64,000 bases of DNA from Acidobacteriota bacterium (GCA_016125275.1 WGMB01000011.1:219996-283995), one strand, 5' to 3'. Shown: positions 8,137-17,277, counted from the stretch's first letter. Notes: a model not told the origin generated them from the sequence alone. Program-made: numbers and translations.

Positions 8137-9659
8137 GCCGCCTCCTGCCGCGAGAAGAAGCTCATCGCCATGTTCTTGGGCACCACGCTGACGAAGAACA
8201 GATAGCGGCCCAGGGTCTCGCCGGCGAGCGCCAGAACGAAGCCGGCCAGAGGCCACCCCGCCAGAGGCAGGGCCACGCCGCCGGCCACCGTCAGCGCGAT
8301 CCGCGCCAGGAAGCCCCGTGAGAGCTCGTTGGAGAGCAGGCGGGCGGAGGCTTGCCGCTCGAACTCCTCCGAGCGGATCAGGCGGACGAACTTGAGGCTC
8401 TGGTTGAGCAACTGGCCGATCGCCGCAACGGCGGCGGCCGACAGTAGGCCCGGACTGTCGACGCCGAAGGCCGTCAGCAGCAGCGGCCCCAAGACGGCGC
8501 CCGTCAGGAAGAACTCCGCGATCGTGTGGCCCATGTTCCAAGCCGGGCGGCCAGGGACCAGGTAGATCTTGGAGCTGGCGTAGATTCCCGCCGCGCCCAG
8601 CAGCGCCGAGGCTGCGCCCAACAGCGCCGAGCCCGGCAGCGCCAGCCATAGCGACGCGGCGTAGGCGCCGGCCGCCCCGCCGAACGCGCTCAGGCTAAGA
8701 ATTTCCCGGCTGAGCCAGGACGTCCGCCAGCCTCGAATCGCCAACGGCGCGAACGCCGGCCGCCCCAGGTGGAGCGGAGCCGCCGCCAGCGACGCCAACC
8801 CCAAGAGCAGCGCCACGGTGGCCGCCATGCGGACGGGCTGCTGCGTCAGCAAACTCAGCAGCCAGGCGGCCGTGACGCCGCCCACCGAGAGCTGCGTCAG
8901 CACGGTCACGCCGATCAGCGAGCCGTGCGGCTTTTCCGGCCGGACGCGGTGATAGTCGGCCTTCTGGGCGTCCAGAGGCAGGGCGGCCGGCAGCGTGACG
9001 CGGGTCGTCGAGATCGTGTCCGCCGCGCTGGGCAGGCCCGGAGCGTTGGCCGAACCGGCGTACTCCCTCTTCCAGGCCTCGATGTCGACGATCTCGATCT
9101 TGATCGCCTCCGACGGGCAAGCGTTCACGCAGGCCGGCGCGTCGCCGTCCTTCAACCTGCCGTGGCACATGTCGCACTTGCCCACCACGCCGCGCTCTTC
9201 GTTGAAGACCGGCACGGAATAGGGGCAGTTCCAGATGCAGTATTCGCAGCCGATACAGACCTCGGCATTGTGCAGCACGATGCCCGTTTCGGAATCCTTG
9301 GCGTAGGCCTGCGTCGGGCAACCCTTCATGCAGGCCGGGTCCACGCAGTGGTTGCAGCCCATCGAAAGGTGCAATCGCTGCGTGTTGGGGTAGACGCCCC
9401 CTTCCACCTCGCCCACGCGCCGCCACGAGATCTCCGGCGGATTGTTGTTCTGCTCCGAGCAGGCGACCTCGCAGCATTTGCAGCCGATGCACTTCGACAT
9501 GTCGAAGTGGAAGCGGTACTGCTGGCCGTCCTCCAGCGGGATGGCGGGAATGAGCGGCGAATCGCCCACCAGCCCGCGCGCTTGCCGCGACGGCCCGGGC
9601 GGAGGCGGCGTGCGGAAGGGGTTGGCAAGCGGCTCGATCTGGACGAGGGACGACGTCAT
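8133..9659 (-). CDS. Fused DmsB-like ferredoxin / DmsC-like membrane anchor subunit
   Basis: A 508-residue fusion. Residues 50-190 carry sixteen cysteines in four [4Fe-4S] sets: Cys57/60/63/67, 102/105/110/114, 135/138/141/145 and 162/165/177/181. After a linker, residues about 240-505 form some eight hydrophobic helices resembling the DmsC quinol-oxidising anchor. In most molybdoenzymes these are two proteins. The gene overlaps nasA by 4 bp (ATGA) and starts 1 bp after nirD ends, so it is very likely the electron donor of NasA, linking it to membrane quinol. No Tat signal is visible, so the clusters should face the cytoplasm. The domain calls are firm; the quinol link is inferred. Confidence 0.9.
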   Translation of the reverse strand: MTSSLVQIEPLANPFRTPPPPGPSRQARGLVGDSPLIPAIPLEDGQQYRFHFDMSKCIGCKCCEVACSEQNNNPPEISWRRVGEVEGGVYPNTQRLHLSMGCNHCVDPACMKGCPTQAYAKDSETGIVLHNAEVCIGCEYCIWNCPYSVPVFNEERGVVGKCDMCHGRLKDGDAPACVNACPSEAIKIEIVDIEAWKREYAGSANAPGLPSAADTISTTRVTLPAALPLDAQKADYHRVRPEKPHGSLIGVTVLTQLSVGGVTAAWLLSLLTQQPVRMAATVALLLGLASLAAAPLHLGRPAFAPLAIRGWRTSWLSREILSLSAFGGAAGAYAASLWLALPGSALLGAASALLGAAGIYASSKIYLVPGRPAWNMGHTIAEFFLTGAVLGPLLLTAFGVDSPGLLSAAAVAAIGQLLNQSLKFVRLIRSEEFERQASARLLSNELSRGFLARIALTVAGGVALPLAGWPLAGFVLALAGETLGRYLFFVSVVPKNMAMSFFSRQEAA

Positions 9660-9660
9660 G

Positions 9661-10002
9661 TCAGGCCGCAGCCTCCCGCAGCACGTCCTCGGGGATGGCC
9701 ACCATCACCACGCCCTGCTCGACGCGGCAGGGGAAGCTCTTGACGCAGGTCTCCGCGTGCTCCTTGGGCTGCTTCACGAAGCCCGAGTCCAGCGAGATCC
9801 GCCAGTTGTGCAGCGGGCAGATGATGTCGTCGCCGGCGACGATGCCGTCAGCCAGCGGCCCCTGCTTGTGCGGGCAGCGGCTTTCGACCGCTCGAAACGC
9901 GCCGCCGAGGTTGAAGATCGCCAGCTCCAGCGATCCGAAGCGGACCACGCGGCCCTGGCGGACGGGAATGTTCTCGACTTGCGTCACGCGAAGCCACTTC
10001 AT
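9661..10002 (-). CDS. nirD: Nitrite reductase (NADH) small subunit, Rieske type
   Basis: A 113-residue Rieske protein. Cys43-Pro-His45 (CPHKQGPL) and Cys62-Pro-Leu-His65 (CPLHNW) bind a [2Fe-2S] cluster. NirD partners NirB in reducing nitrite to ammonium in the cytoplasm. The ATG at 10002 overlaps the nirB stop by four bases (ATGA), indicating translational coupling. Length is normal for the family. Confidence 0.95.
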   Translation of the reverse strand: MKWLRVTQVENIPVRQGRVVRFGSLELAIFNLGGAFRAVESRCPHKQGPLADGIVAGDDIICPLHNWRISLDSGFVKQPKEHAETCVKSFPCRVEQGVVMVAIPEDVLREAAA

Positions 10003-12431
10003 GCGGTCGCCTCCTGCGGCATCGGTTGCTCGAGCGGTTGGATCTGGACGAACTGAGTCGGATCGGACGGCCGGTCGCGTTCGAGCCAGGCGTCGTAGGA
10101 TCGCTCTTTCGATTTGCGCAGGCGTTCCAGCAGCGCCTGCTGCTTGCCTTCGGGCGCGTAGACGGTCTCCTTGCGGACCTTCTCCATGCCCAGCCGCTCC
10201 ACGAAGTCGTAGCTGCGTTCCAGGTAGTTGGCGTTCTCCCGGTAGTACTGGAAGAACAGCTCGGCGGCTTCGAGAGCCTGCGGCGTCGTCTCGACGGTGA
10301 TCAGCAGATCGGCCTTGCGCACGCCCTTGCCGGCCGCGCCCCCCACCACCACTTGCCAGGAGCCTTCCTGGCCGATCAAGCCGACATCCTTCACCGTGGC
10401 CTCGGCGCAGTTGCGCGGACAGCCGACGACGGCCATCTTGAACTTGTGCGGCGTGTAGAGGTTCTCCAGGCGCCGCTCCAGCTCGATGCCGGTGTCGATC
10501 GAATTCTGCGTACCGAAGCGGCAGAAATCCGTCCCCACACAGGTCTTCACCATGCGGACGCCCTTGGTGTAGGCCTGTCCCGAAGGCATGCCCAGCTCGG
10601 CCCAGATCTTCGGCAGATCTTCCTTCTTCACGCCCAGCAGATCCAGCCGCTGGCTGCCGGTGACCTTGACCATGCGGACTTGGTACTTTTCCGCCACATC
10701 GGCGATCTTGCGGAGCTCGGCCGGCGAAGTGACTCCGCCGCGCATGCGGGGGACCACCGAGAAGGTTCCGTCGTTCTGGATGTTGGCGTGGACGCGATCG
10801 TTGATGAACCGCGCCGAGCGGTCTTCCGCATGGTCGCCGCACCAGATCACGTCGACCAGGTAGCTCAGCGCCGGCTTGCAGGTTTGGCAGCCGAAGCCGT
10901 TGCCGTAGACGTCGAGCACTTCCTGCACGGACTTGAGGCGCTGGGTGCGGATGATCTCGCGAAGCTGTTCCTGGCTGAAGGGCACGCAGCCGCAAAGGAC
11001 CTTCTTCGATTCCTCCTCGAACTCCGGCGCCACGGCCTTGAGCAGGCTCTCGCACAGCCCTGTGCAACTGCCGCAGCCGGTGGCGGCGCGGGTGCACTCC
11101 TTGAGCTGGGCCAGCGTATTGACGCCTTTGGCGTGGATGGCCTCGATGATGTCGCCCTTGGAGACGCCGTTGCAACCGCAAACGGTCTCGGCGTTGGGCA
11201 TCTGGGCCACGTCCAGCCCGCCGTCGCCGAGCGGTTCGGGAAACAGCAGGCTGCGGCGTTGGGCGCTGAGGTCTTCGCCGGTCTTGAGCCAGTCGGCGTA
11301 GCGGCGGCTATCGGCCGCATCGCCCACCAGCACCACGCCCTGCAAGCGGTTGTCCCGCAGCACGAGCTTCTTGTAGATCCCCAGCGCGGGGTCCTCGTAG
11401 CGCACGCATTCCACGCCTTCCTGGTCGTCGCGGACGTCTCCGGCGGAGAACACGTCGACGCCCATGATCTTGAGCTTGGCCGCCGGAACCGAGGCTTCGA
11501 AGGCGGCCGTTTCGGCGCCGGCCAGGGTCGCCGCCAGCACCTTGCCCTGCTCGATCAGCGGCGCGACCAGGCCGAACAACTGGCCGCGGTGCTCCACGCA
11601 CTCGCCCACGGCAAAGATGTCCGGATGGGAGGTGCGCAGAAAGTCGTCGACCACGATGCCGCGCCGAACCTCCAGGCCGGCCGTCTTGCCGATCGCCGCG
11701 TTGGGCCGAATGCCGGCGGCCACCACCACCAAGTCGGCGTCGAGCACCCGGCCGTCGCGCAGCTCCACGCCCTCCACGCGGCCGTTACCGCGCAGCCGCG
11801 CCGTGTTGGCGCCGCACAGGACTCGGACGCCCAGGTTTTCCATCTTGTGCGCCAGATAGCGGCCGCCGGCGGCGTCCAACTGCCGCTCCATCAGCCAGTC
11901 GGCCAAGTGCACCACGCTGACGTCGCAGCCCTGGACCTGCAGACCCCTGGCGGCTTCGAGCCCCAGCAGCCCGCCGCCGATGACGACGGCCTTGGCGCCG
12001 GGCCGCGAGCGCTCCAGCAAGCCCCGGGTGTCGTCGAGATTGCGGAAGGTGAAGACGCCGTCCTTGTCCACGCCGTCGATGGGCGGCACGAACGGAGAAG
12101 ACCCCGTGGCGATGATCAGCTTGTCGAACTCCGTGACGCTGCCGTCATCGCCGGTCAACGCCTTCGCCTGCGAGTCGATCCCGACGACGCGCACGCCGGC
12201 GCGCAGCTCAATGCCGTTGGAACGGTACCAGTCCCAGTCGTTGATCGTGATCTCATCGACGTTGCGCTCGCCGGCCAGCACAGACGACAGCAGAATCCGG
12301 TTGTAGTTGACGTGCGTCTCGTCGCCGAAGATCGTGATCTGGAATTTCCGCTGATGCCGCAGAACCTGCTCCACGCAGGCCACGCCCGCCATGCCGTTGC
12401 CGATGACCGCTAACCGCTCCGGTTTCGCCAT
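9999..12431 (-). CDS. nirB: Nitrite reductase (NADH) large subunit
   Basis: An 810-residue siroheme enzyme reducing nitrite to ammonium with NADH. The FAD domain starts at GNGMAG (about 10-15); the NAD fold has GGGLLGLEA near residue 150. Two cysteine-rich BFD-like segments follow around 410-530 (CGCN...CGSC, then CGC...CQTCK). The C-terminal sulfite/nitrite reductase domains contain CVGTDFCRFGTQ and VVGCPRNCAEA, the cysteines that bind the [4Fe-4S]-siroheme centre. ATG 12431 is preceded by GAGGAGAG; the 45 in-frame codons upstream look non-coding. It is the second gene of the operon after hemD, with a long gap between them. Confidence 0.95.
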   Translation of the reverse strand: MAKPERLAVIGNGMAGVACVEQVLRHQRKFQITIFGDETHVNYNRILLSSVLAGERNVDEITINDWDWYRSNGIELRAGVRVVGIDSQAKALTGDDGSVTEFDKLIIATGSSPFVPPIDGVDKDGVFTFRNLDDTRGLLERSRPGAKAVVIGGGLLGLEAARGLQVQGCDVSVVHLADWLMERQLDAAGGRYLAHKMENLGVRVLCGANTARLRGNGRVEGVELRDGRVLDADLVVVAAGIRPNAAIGKTAGLEVRRGIVVDDFLRTSHPDIFAVGECVEHRGQLFGLVAPLIEQGKVLAATLAGAETAAFEASVPAAKLKIMGVDVFSAGDVRDDQEGVECVRYEDPALGIYKKLVLRDNRLQGVVLVGDAADSRRYADWLKTGEDLSAQRRSLLFPEPLGDGGLDVAQMPNAETVCGCNGVSKGDIIEAIHAKGVNTLAQLKECTRAATGCGSCTGLCESLLKAVAPEFEEESKKVLCGCVPFSQEQLREIIRTQRLKSVQEVLDVYGNGFGCQTCKPALSYLVDVIWCGDHAEDRSARFINDRVHANIQNDGTFSVVPRMRGGVTSPAELRKIADVAEKYQVRMVKVTGSQRLDLLGVKKEDLPKIWAELGMPSGQAYTKGVRMVKTCVGTDFCRFGTQNSIDTGIELERRLENLYTPHKFKMAVVGCPRNCAEATVKDVGLIGQEGSWQVVVGGAAGKGVRKADLLITVETTPQALEAAELFFQYYRENANYLERSYDFVERLGMEKVRKETVYAPEGKQQALLERLRKSKERSYDAWLERDRPSDPTQFVQIQPLEQPMPQEATA

Positions 12432-12815
12432 GCCTCTCCTCGTTTGGGGACCACAAAAGGTCCTCTTCCGCCGCTCGCTGGGCGACAGGGATCCTGGAGA
12501 GCGGCTACGGGGCCGCCCGGTCCCACGGCGCGACAAAACGCGGGCGGGCTGGGCCGTCTCGAACAAACCTGAGACGAACAGCTCCGGCCTGCGGCTTTGC
12601 GCACGCGGAACAGCAAATTTCGATGTTTGGATCTCGGGAGGCTACGGGGCCCGAAAATCACCGCAAGCCAAAGACTTGCTGCAAATTTCGCCCGGCTCCC
12701 GTTCGGCTAGGCAGGGCAGACAGTGTGGAACACCGCTGCTTACGTTTAGAGACTACCGGAGGCTCGCGACCGATGCAAGGGGCCAAGTCCGGAAAATCGG
12801 TCGAATTGAAGAAAT
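12432..12815. other. Intergenic region between hemD and nirB (384 bp)
   Basis: No convincing gene is seen. On the minus strand it is the leader of nirB and is long enough to hold a separate promoter and regulatory leader. A short inverted repeat GCAAG-N7-CTTGC lies near 12664-12680. I cannot identify a NtrC, NarL or NsrR site with confidence. Confidence 0.5.
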
Positions 12816-13673
12816 CTATGCGGCGCCGCGGCGTTTTCCGCTCACCAAAGCCTGGGACTGTTCGGCCAGTTGCCGAATGCAAATGGCGAGCTTGGGATGT
12901 TTGGGCACGAAGTCCGGTTGGAGGTCCTCCCTCGCCAGGGCGTCGTTCATCACCGGCCCGATCGAGGCGATCACGAGATCACGGCGCAGGCGCTCGAGTA
13001 CTTGGTCCTTGATCTCCAACCGCTCCGCCGTTTCCAGCAGATGCACGAGCTGAACCGAGGAGAGGAAAAGGACAATGTCGCAGTCGCCGGCGGCGATGCG
13101 TCGAGCCGCCTCCTCCAGCGGGCCCACATCTTCGGGCAGCGTCCAGCGGTACACAGGCACTTCGTTGACCAAGAAACCGCGTTCCTCGAGCAACGTGACG
13201 AGCTGCGGGTTGGACACGCCGTACGCCTGCACCGCCACGGTGTGCGCCGGGAGGCTGCGCATGGCGTCGGCCACCTCGCGCCAGGTGTTCGGCTCCGGAA
13301 CGCTGATCCGGGCCTTCCGTCCGTAGGCGCGCAGCACGGCCGCCGGCTTGGGGCCGCGCGAGACGACGCAGACGCGGTCCAGAGCGCTCAACAACGGCTC
13401 CTTCAGCTTCATCGTCTCCGCGACGTCGATCAGGCACTGAGCGCCGACGCCGGTCGTCAGCACCAGCGCGTCGTAGTGGTCGCCGATCAGGTCCTGGGTC
13501 AGTTGGCGGCACTCCAGGTTCTCCTCCAGCGGAACCTCGCGGACGGACGACGCATTGAAGGATTCGCCGCCTTCCTGCCGCACCAACTTCTCCACCAAGT
13601 CCGCCCGCCGGCTTTCCAGGGTCACCACTCGCAGCCCGCCAAAGGGCGAATCTGCCGCTGCGCTCGTCCTCAT
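12816..13673 (-). CDS. hemD: Uroporphyrinogen-III synthase-like protein
   Basis: A 285-residue two-lobed protein with weakly conserved HemD features: an N-terminal LRVVTLESRRA strand, a central TGVGAQCLID helix, and C-terminal DIVLFLSSVQLVHLLE and VIASIGPVMNDAL. HemD cyclises hydroxymethylbilane to uroporphyrinogen III, the branch point to heme and siroheme. Being first in the nitrate/nitrite operon, it probably boosts siroheme for NirB. AAGGA precedes ATG 13673. HemD proteins diverge strongly, so a HemD-fold regulator is an alternative. Confidence 0.8.
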   Translation of the reverse strand: MRTSAAADSPFGGLRVVTLESRRADLVEKLVRQEGGESFNASSVREVPLEENLECRQLTQDLIGDHYDALVLTTGVGAQCLIDVAETMKLKEPLLSALDRVCVVSRGPKPAAVLRAYGRKARISVPEPNTWREVADAMRSLPAHTVAVQAYGVSNPQLVTLLEERGFLVNEVPVYRWTLPEDVGPLEEAARRIAAGDCDIVLFLSSVQLVHLLETAERLEIKDQVLERLRRDLVIASIGPVMNDALAREDLQPDFVPKHPKLAICIRQLAEQSQALVSGKRRGAA

Positions 13674-13980
13674 GGTCCTTGCTCCGGAGTCTTCACCGCC
13701 TGTGATCTCTCAGCGACGCGGCCGATGGTAACAACATCCTCGGGGAGTCCGAGGCTTCCCAGACAGGGGCGATGGCTTTCCATGGTAGCTGCAACCGGGG
13801 TGTCGGTTGTCAGCAACGGCGTTCCTGGCAGGTGTGGGCCGACGAAGCTGCGGTGCGCGAGCGGCTCGCCGGGCCGGCGGCTGAACGGCTGAGCTTCGGC
13901 CTATCGCCGGCTCCCGAGTCAGGGCCGAGCCCTCTGCAACAACAGCCTCGATGAGGCTGAGCCGCCGTCTGTAGGCAACT
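13674..13980. other. Intergenic region upstream of hemD (about 307 bp)
   Basis: No gene is supported. Open frames here are short and lack ribosome sites; the long minus-strand one begins in the partial tRNA and is an artefact. The region should contain the promoter for the hemD-nirB operon, but I cannot assign one. Confidence 0.5.
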
Positions 13981-14041
13981 GGAAGGATTGGTGCGGAGAG
14001 GAGGACTCGAACCCCCAAGAGATCGCTCTCACTCGCGCCTC
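13981..14041 (-). repeat. Partial tRNA-Leu 3' half (possible attachment-site copy)
   Basis: This stretch matches 40131-40191 at 56 of 61 positions counted by eye. It includes the CCA end, acceptor 3' strand, T arm (GGGGTTCGAGTCC-like), variable arm and part of the anticodon arm of tRNA-Leu(GAG), plus about eight bases beyond the 3' end. The 5' half is absent, so it is not a working tRNA. The minus-strand 3' end points left, as in the intact copy. It is the form expected of an att duplicate left by an element that integrates into a tRNA 3' end. Confidence 0.8.
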
Positions 14042-14765
14042 TAGGTACTTGACAACGTTCTTGGAGCGTCGTAGCGGGCCTTTAGCATTGCCCCAGACTG
14101 CCCCCCAGAGCGTGGCGGGACCGCGAAGTTTAGCTGGGATACAGGGCGGTGAGGGCGGAACTCGGTGTCGTAGATGTCTTTTTTTTCAGTAAGCTACTGA
14201 GGGAGGATTACCACAACCGCCGTCTTCGCCGCAGCGCCCGCACCGCATTGCCGACCTTTGCCCACCCGCAGACCGCCCAGGTGGCGAAGGCCGACTAGAG
14301 AGGACCCGAGGTCCACATCAAGGAAGGAAATGTCTATTCTATAGCCGATCTCGCCAGGCAGTGCGCCTGGGCAGGGTGACGATCCGACTACTGATCAAAG
14401 ACGAACCCGGCGTGCTGAGAATTCGCCGCGGGCGGCGCCGGGCGCTGCCCGCGGTACAGCGTACCGGAATCGGCGGCTCGGCGAGTTCACGCGAAGCTGC
14501 TCGCCGCCAGCGACCAACCACGGTATTGCAGTGCCCTGCGGGCATCCCTCCATTCCGAATCCGCCGCGCGGCGCTGGCAGGTTCCTGAGCCTGTGAGTCA
14601 GGTTTCCCCGCACTTTTGACACGGCTAGCACGGCCCACGAGGAGGCCGGTGGCAGATCCGCCCAGCGGCGCAGGGAAGTGGTCGAGCAAAGGCAGAACGC
14701 CGACGCGCAGCTCGGAACGGCTCTGGCGGGGCGTCTGGCGAGACCCAAGCAGCCTCGCCAGTGCG
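14042..14765. other. Gene-poor, apparently decayed DNA next to the partial tRNA (724 bp)
   Basis: No open frame has a ribosome site or recognisable domain. A minus-strand GGGGGGCAGTCTGGGGCAAT lies near 14086-14108, reminiscent of direct repeats often seen beside tRNA-integrating elements. A run of T at 14176-14183 is out of keeping with the surrounding GC content. It may hold the remains of an integrase end, but I cannot align anything to one. Confidence 0.45.
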
Positions 14766-15176
14766 TCAGGGCCGCTGCTTCCGTTGGTCTTCGACCGTCA
14801 AGATCGGCGCGCCCTTCTTCTTGATCAGAAACACGAGGAACCGAGCCGGCTCCGTCTCGCTCGCGTTCCGGCCGACAACGTGCAGATCGTCGGGGCCTTC
14901 GTAGAAAGTCTCGCCGACCGTCAGCCGGACTTCCTGACCGCCTTGGACCTGCATCATGACGGTGCCTTCGAGCACGTAGAGGAACCCATGTGCGTCGTGC
15001 CGATGGACCGGGTCCCGCGCGCCGGGTGCGTACTCCACTTCGATCATGGCGGCCTCCTTGCCCGGAAGCTCGGGCAGGTCTCTGGACAGAAGGGACGTGA
15101 CCGAAGCGTCCTGCGCGGTGGCGGATGCCGTCATGAGGAACAACACGGCGAACTGTCTATTGAGTCTGGACATCAT
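14766..15176 (-). CDS. Secreted cupin-domain protein
   Basis: A 136-residue protein with a signal peptide (cleavage after about residue 22, ATAQ). The cupin core carries HRHDAHGFLYVLEGTV, giving metal-binding histidines, and a second motif around LHVVGRNASE. Small cupins of this type bind metal or small ligands in the periplasm; the reaction is unknown. AAGGAGA precedes the tandem ATGs at 15176/15173, which is why an upstream in-frame start is rejected. It is followed upstream by an SDR and a metallo-beta-lactamase-fold gene, all on the minus strand. Confidence 0.8.
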   Translation of the reverse strand: MMSRLNRQFAVLFLMTASATAQDASVTSLLSRDLPELPGKEAAMIEVEYAPGARDPVHRHDAHGFLYVLEGTVMMQVQGGQEVRLTVGETFYEGPDDLHVVGRNASETEPARFLVFLIKKKGAPILTVEDQRKQRP

Positions 15177-15313
15177 TGGTTCTCCTTTCCTCCGCGAGCC
15201 GGCGGGACCACCGGCTCGTCGCCCGTCTAGGTACGGGCCGCCGGCTTCGACGACCTGACCGAGCAGCGAGTCGATTTCATGGCCTCGCGCGGTGATGCGC
15301 CCCTCCGCGTCGA

Positions 15314-16060
15314 TCAAGCCAGCCGGATGCCGCCGTCCACGGGAAGATTGACCCCGGTGATGAAGCTGCTCGCATCGGATGCCAGAAAGAGGGCTGCGTC
15401 GGCCAGCTCGACGGCCCGACCGAGCCGGCCCAGCGGCGAGATCCGCACCATCTCGGCTTCAAGGGCCGAGGCCGATTCGGGCGAGAGCCCCAGCTTCGAC
15501 AGGATGGGTGTCTCGACCGGCCCGGGGCTGAGCACGTTGACTCGAATGCCACGGTCCTTGAGCTCAATCGCCCACACTCGCGCAAACGCCTCGATCGCAG
15601 CCTTGGCGCCGGCATAGACTGCGTGGCCCACAACCGTCTTTTGGCTGGCGATCGAGCTGGTGAGGATGATCGAGGCGCCGGGCCGCAGCACCGGGACGAT
15701 CTTCTGCACGCCAAAGAAGACGCCGCGGGTGTTGATGGCGAACTGTTGATCGTACTCTTCCGCTGCGACCTGATCCGACGGAGTGATCCGGATGACGCCG
15801 GCGTTGGCGAAGTAGATGTCCGCGCCACCGAACTTCTCTCGGACGACATCGCGGACACGGTCGTGGGCGTCGACGTCGGCGACGTCGGCGACCAAGCCGT
15901 GCGCTCCCGGGATGGTCCGCACGGCAGCGTCGACCGCCTCCGCCCGTCTCCCCACCAGCAGCACCGCGGCCCCTTCCGCGGCGAACGCCTTGGCGGCGGC
16001 GAGGCCGATGCCGCTGCTGCCGCCTGTTACCACCGCAACTTTGTTGGATAGTCTTTCCAT
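15314..16060 (-). CDS. Classical short-chain dehydrogenase/reductase
   Basis: A 248-residue Rossmann enzyme. TGGSSGIG (12-19) binds the dinucleotide; NAG sits near residue 87; Ser135/136, Tyr149 and Lys153 (YAGAK) form the catalytic set; the C-terminus has the usual FITGVNLPVDGG. Arg38-Arg39 after the second strand suggest NADPH. Substrate unknown. GAGGAG precedes ATG 16060. It lies between the cupin and lactamase-fold genes and probably shares their operon. Confidence 0.9.
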   Translation of the reverse strand: MERLSNKVAVVTGGSSGIGLAAAKAFAAEGAAVLLVGRRAEAVDAAVRTIPGAHGLVADVADVDAHDRVRDVVREKFGGADIYFANAGVIRITPSDQVAAEEYDQQFAINTRGVFFGVQKIVPVLRPGASIILTSSIASQKTVVGHAVYAGAKAAIEAFARVWAIELKDRGIRVNVLSPGPVETPILSKLGLSPESASALEAEMVRISPLGRLGRAVELADAALFLASDASSFITGVNLPVDGGIRLA

Positions 16061-16166
16061 CGTTCTTCTCCTCGAATGGATACCTTGTCCCTGCCGAAGC
16101 GCCTCTCGCGAGCCGGGGCCGCCCTCGCGACCCCGGCGCCTGGTTCGGCCCTCGCCCCACAAGGGG

Positions 16167-17090
16167 TCAGTAGTCCCAGAAGGCCGGCACGCAACGGAAG
16201 ACGTCGCCCGCGACCGCTACGCGGGCGACGGACGGGAAGGGCAGGTGCGTGGCCACCAGCGGCTCTCCGGCCTCCGCCAGCTCCCGCAACAGACGGACGC
16301 GGACTCGGGCGGCCTGCTCGGGATCGTGTTCGAAGCCGTTCTGCCAGTCCGGATGGTCGAATCCGGTCACGAACACCGCGTCGCCGGCGAACGTCAGCCT
16401 GTCGCCCCCGGACGCCAGCCGGACCACGCTGTGCCCCGGCGTGTGACCGCCGGTGCGCTGCACGAGCACGCCCGGCGCCACTTCGTACTCCTTGTCGAAC
16501 GGCCGCAACTGGCTCTCGTACTCGTTCAAGAACCGCTTGGCCGTCCGCTCCAGCGCGTCCGGGAATCCTGGCGGCATGTGGACGCGGGAGAAGTCCGGCC
16601 GCCCGGCCCAGAACTTGGCCTCGAAGGCCGCAACGTGGATCTCCAGGTCCGGCCGCAGCCGCTCTCTCACGCCGTCGACGAGCAGCCCGCCGACGTGATC
16701 CATGTGCATGTGGGTCAGCACCACGTCGGTGACCGAGCCGAGATCGATGCCGGCGGCCTCCAGGCGCTGTACCAGCTTCCCGGCCCGCGGCAGGTTCAAG
16801 CCCGGGTCCGCCCCGATCCCGGCGTCGATCAGGATGGTCCGGTCGCCGCTGCGCACCACCACCGCGTTCAGCGCCCAGTCGAAAGCGTCCGACGGCAGGA
16901 ACATGTCGTCCATCCAAGCCTCTCGGACCGCCGGGTCGATGTTGGCGCCCAACATGGTCGTTGGCAGCGGCAGCACGCCGTCACTGACGACCAGCACGTC
17001 GATGTCGCCGACCTGCAGCGCGTAGCGCGACGGAACCAGCTCGTCGCGCCTGGCTTCCACTGCGGGGTCGAGCATGAGTGTGTCTTGCAT
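16167..17090 (-). CDS. MBL-fold metallohydrolase
   Basis: A 307-residue metallo-beta-lactamase-fold hydrolase. The zinc motif THMHMDHVGG (His127, His129, Asp131, His132), GGHTPGHS and AGDAV are all present, so a two-metal site is expected. The layout resembles quorum-quenching lactonases and related hydrolases, but the substrate is not predictable. AAGGAGAA precedes ATG 17090. A possible sigma-54 promoter and a perfect inverted repeat lie upstream, next to a gene for a sigma-54 activator. Confidence 0.9.
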   Translation of the reverse strand: MQDTLMLDPAVEARRDELVPSRYALQVGDIDVLVVSDGVLPLPTTMLGANIDPAVREAWMDDMFLPSDAFDWALNAVVVRSGDRTILIDAGIGADPGLNLPRAGKLVQRLEAAGIDLGSVTDVVLTHMHMDHVGGLLVDGVRERLRPDLEIHVAAFEAKFWAGRPDFSRVHMPPGFPDALERTAKRFLNEYESQLRPFDKEYEVAPGVLVQRTGGHTPGHSVVRLASGGDRLTFAGDAVFVTGFDHPDWQNGFEHDPEQAARVRVRLLRELAEAGEPLVATHLPFPSVARVAVAGDVFRCVPAFWDY

Positions 17091-17167
17091 CGTTGTTCTC
17101 CTTGTGAAAAGTAGCCCTCCGACCGTCCTGTGGCGTTCTGCGCCCAGCGTCGGTTCACGGCCATGAG

Positions 17168-17184
17168 TGCACCCGGGTGTCCAA
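17168..17184 (-). promoter_or_regulatory. Possible sigma-54 promoter for the MBL-fold gene
   Basis: On the minus strand TTGG-N9-TGCA places the near-invariant GG and GC ten bases apart. The remaining consensus positions match poorly. Such spacing arises often in GC-rich DNA, so this rests mainly on the neighbouring sigma-54 activator and the upstream inverted repeat. Confidence 0.25.
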
Positions 17185-17277
17185 AGGCGCTCCGGTCGCG
17201 ATGTTTTGGCGAACACGCCTGGAAACTCAACACTTAGCCATCAGACGCGGGCATGGAGACGGACCCGGGATCGACAC

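Noticed and set aside
6049..8205. 718-codon plus-strand open frame opposite nasA
   Set aside because: Antisense shadow of a strongly coding GC-rich gene; no domain, Arg/Gly/Val-rich composition and no ribosome site.
10026..12413. 795-codon plus-strand open frame opposite nirB
   Set aside because: Shadow of nirB, whose domains and metal ligands are intact on the other strand.
9999..12431. Frameshift or duplication in nirB because of two cysteine-rich segments
   Set aside because: The frame is continuous and such paired BFD-like segments fit assimilatory NirB/NasB proteins.
14339..14748. Overlapping open frames in the decayed region
   Set aside because: No start signal or domain in any; composition does not look coding.
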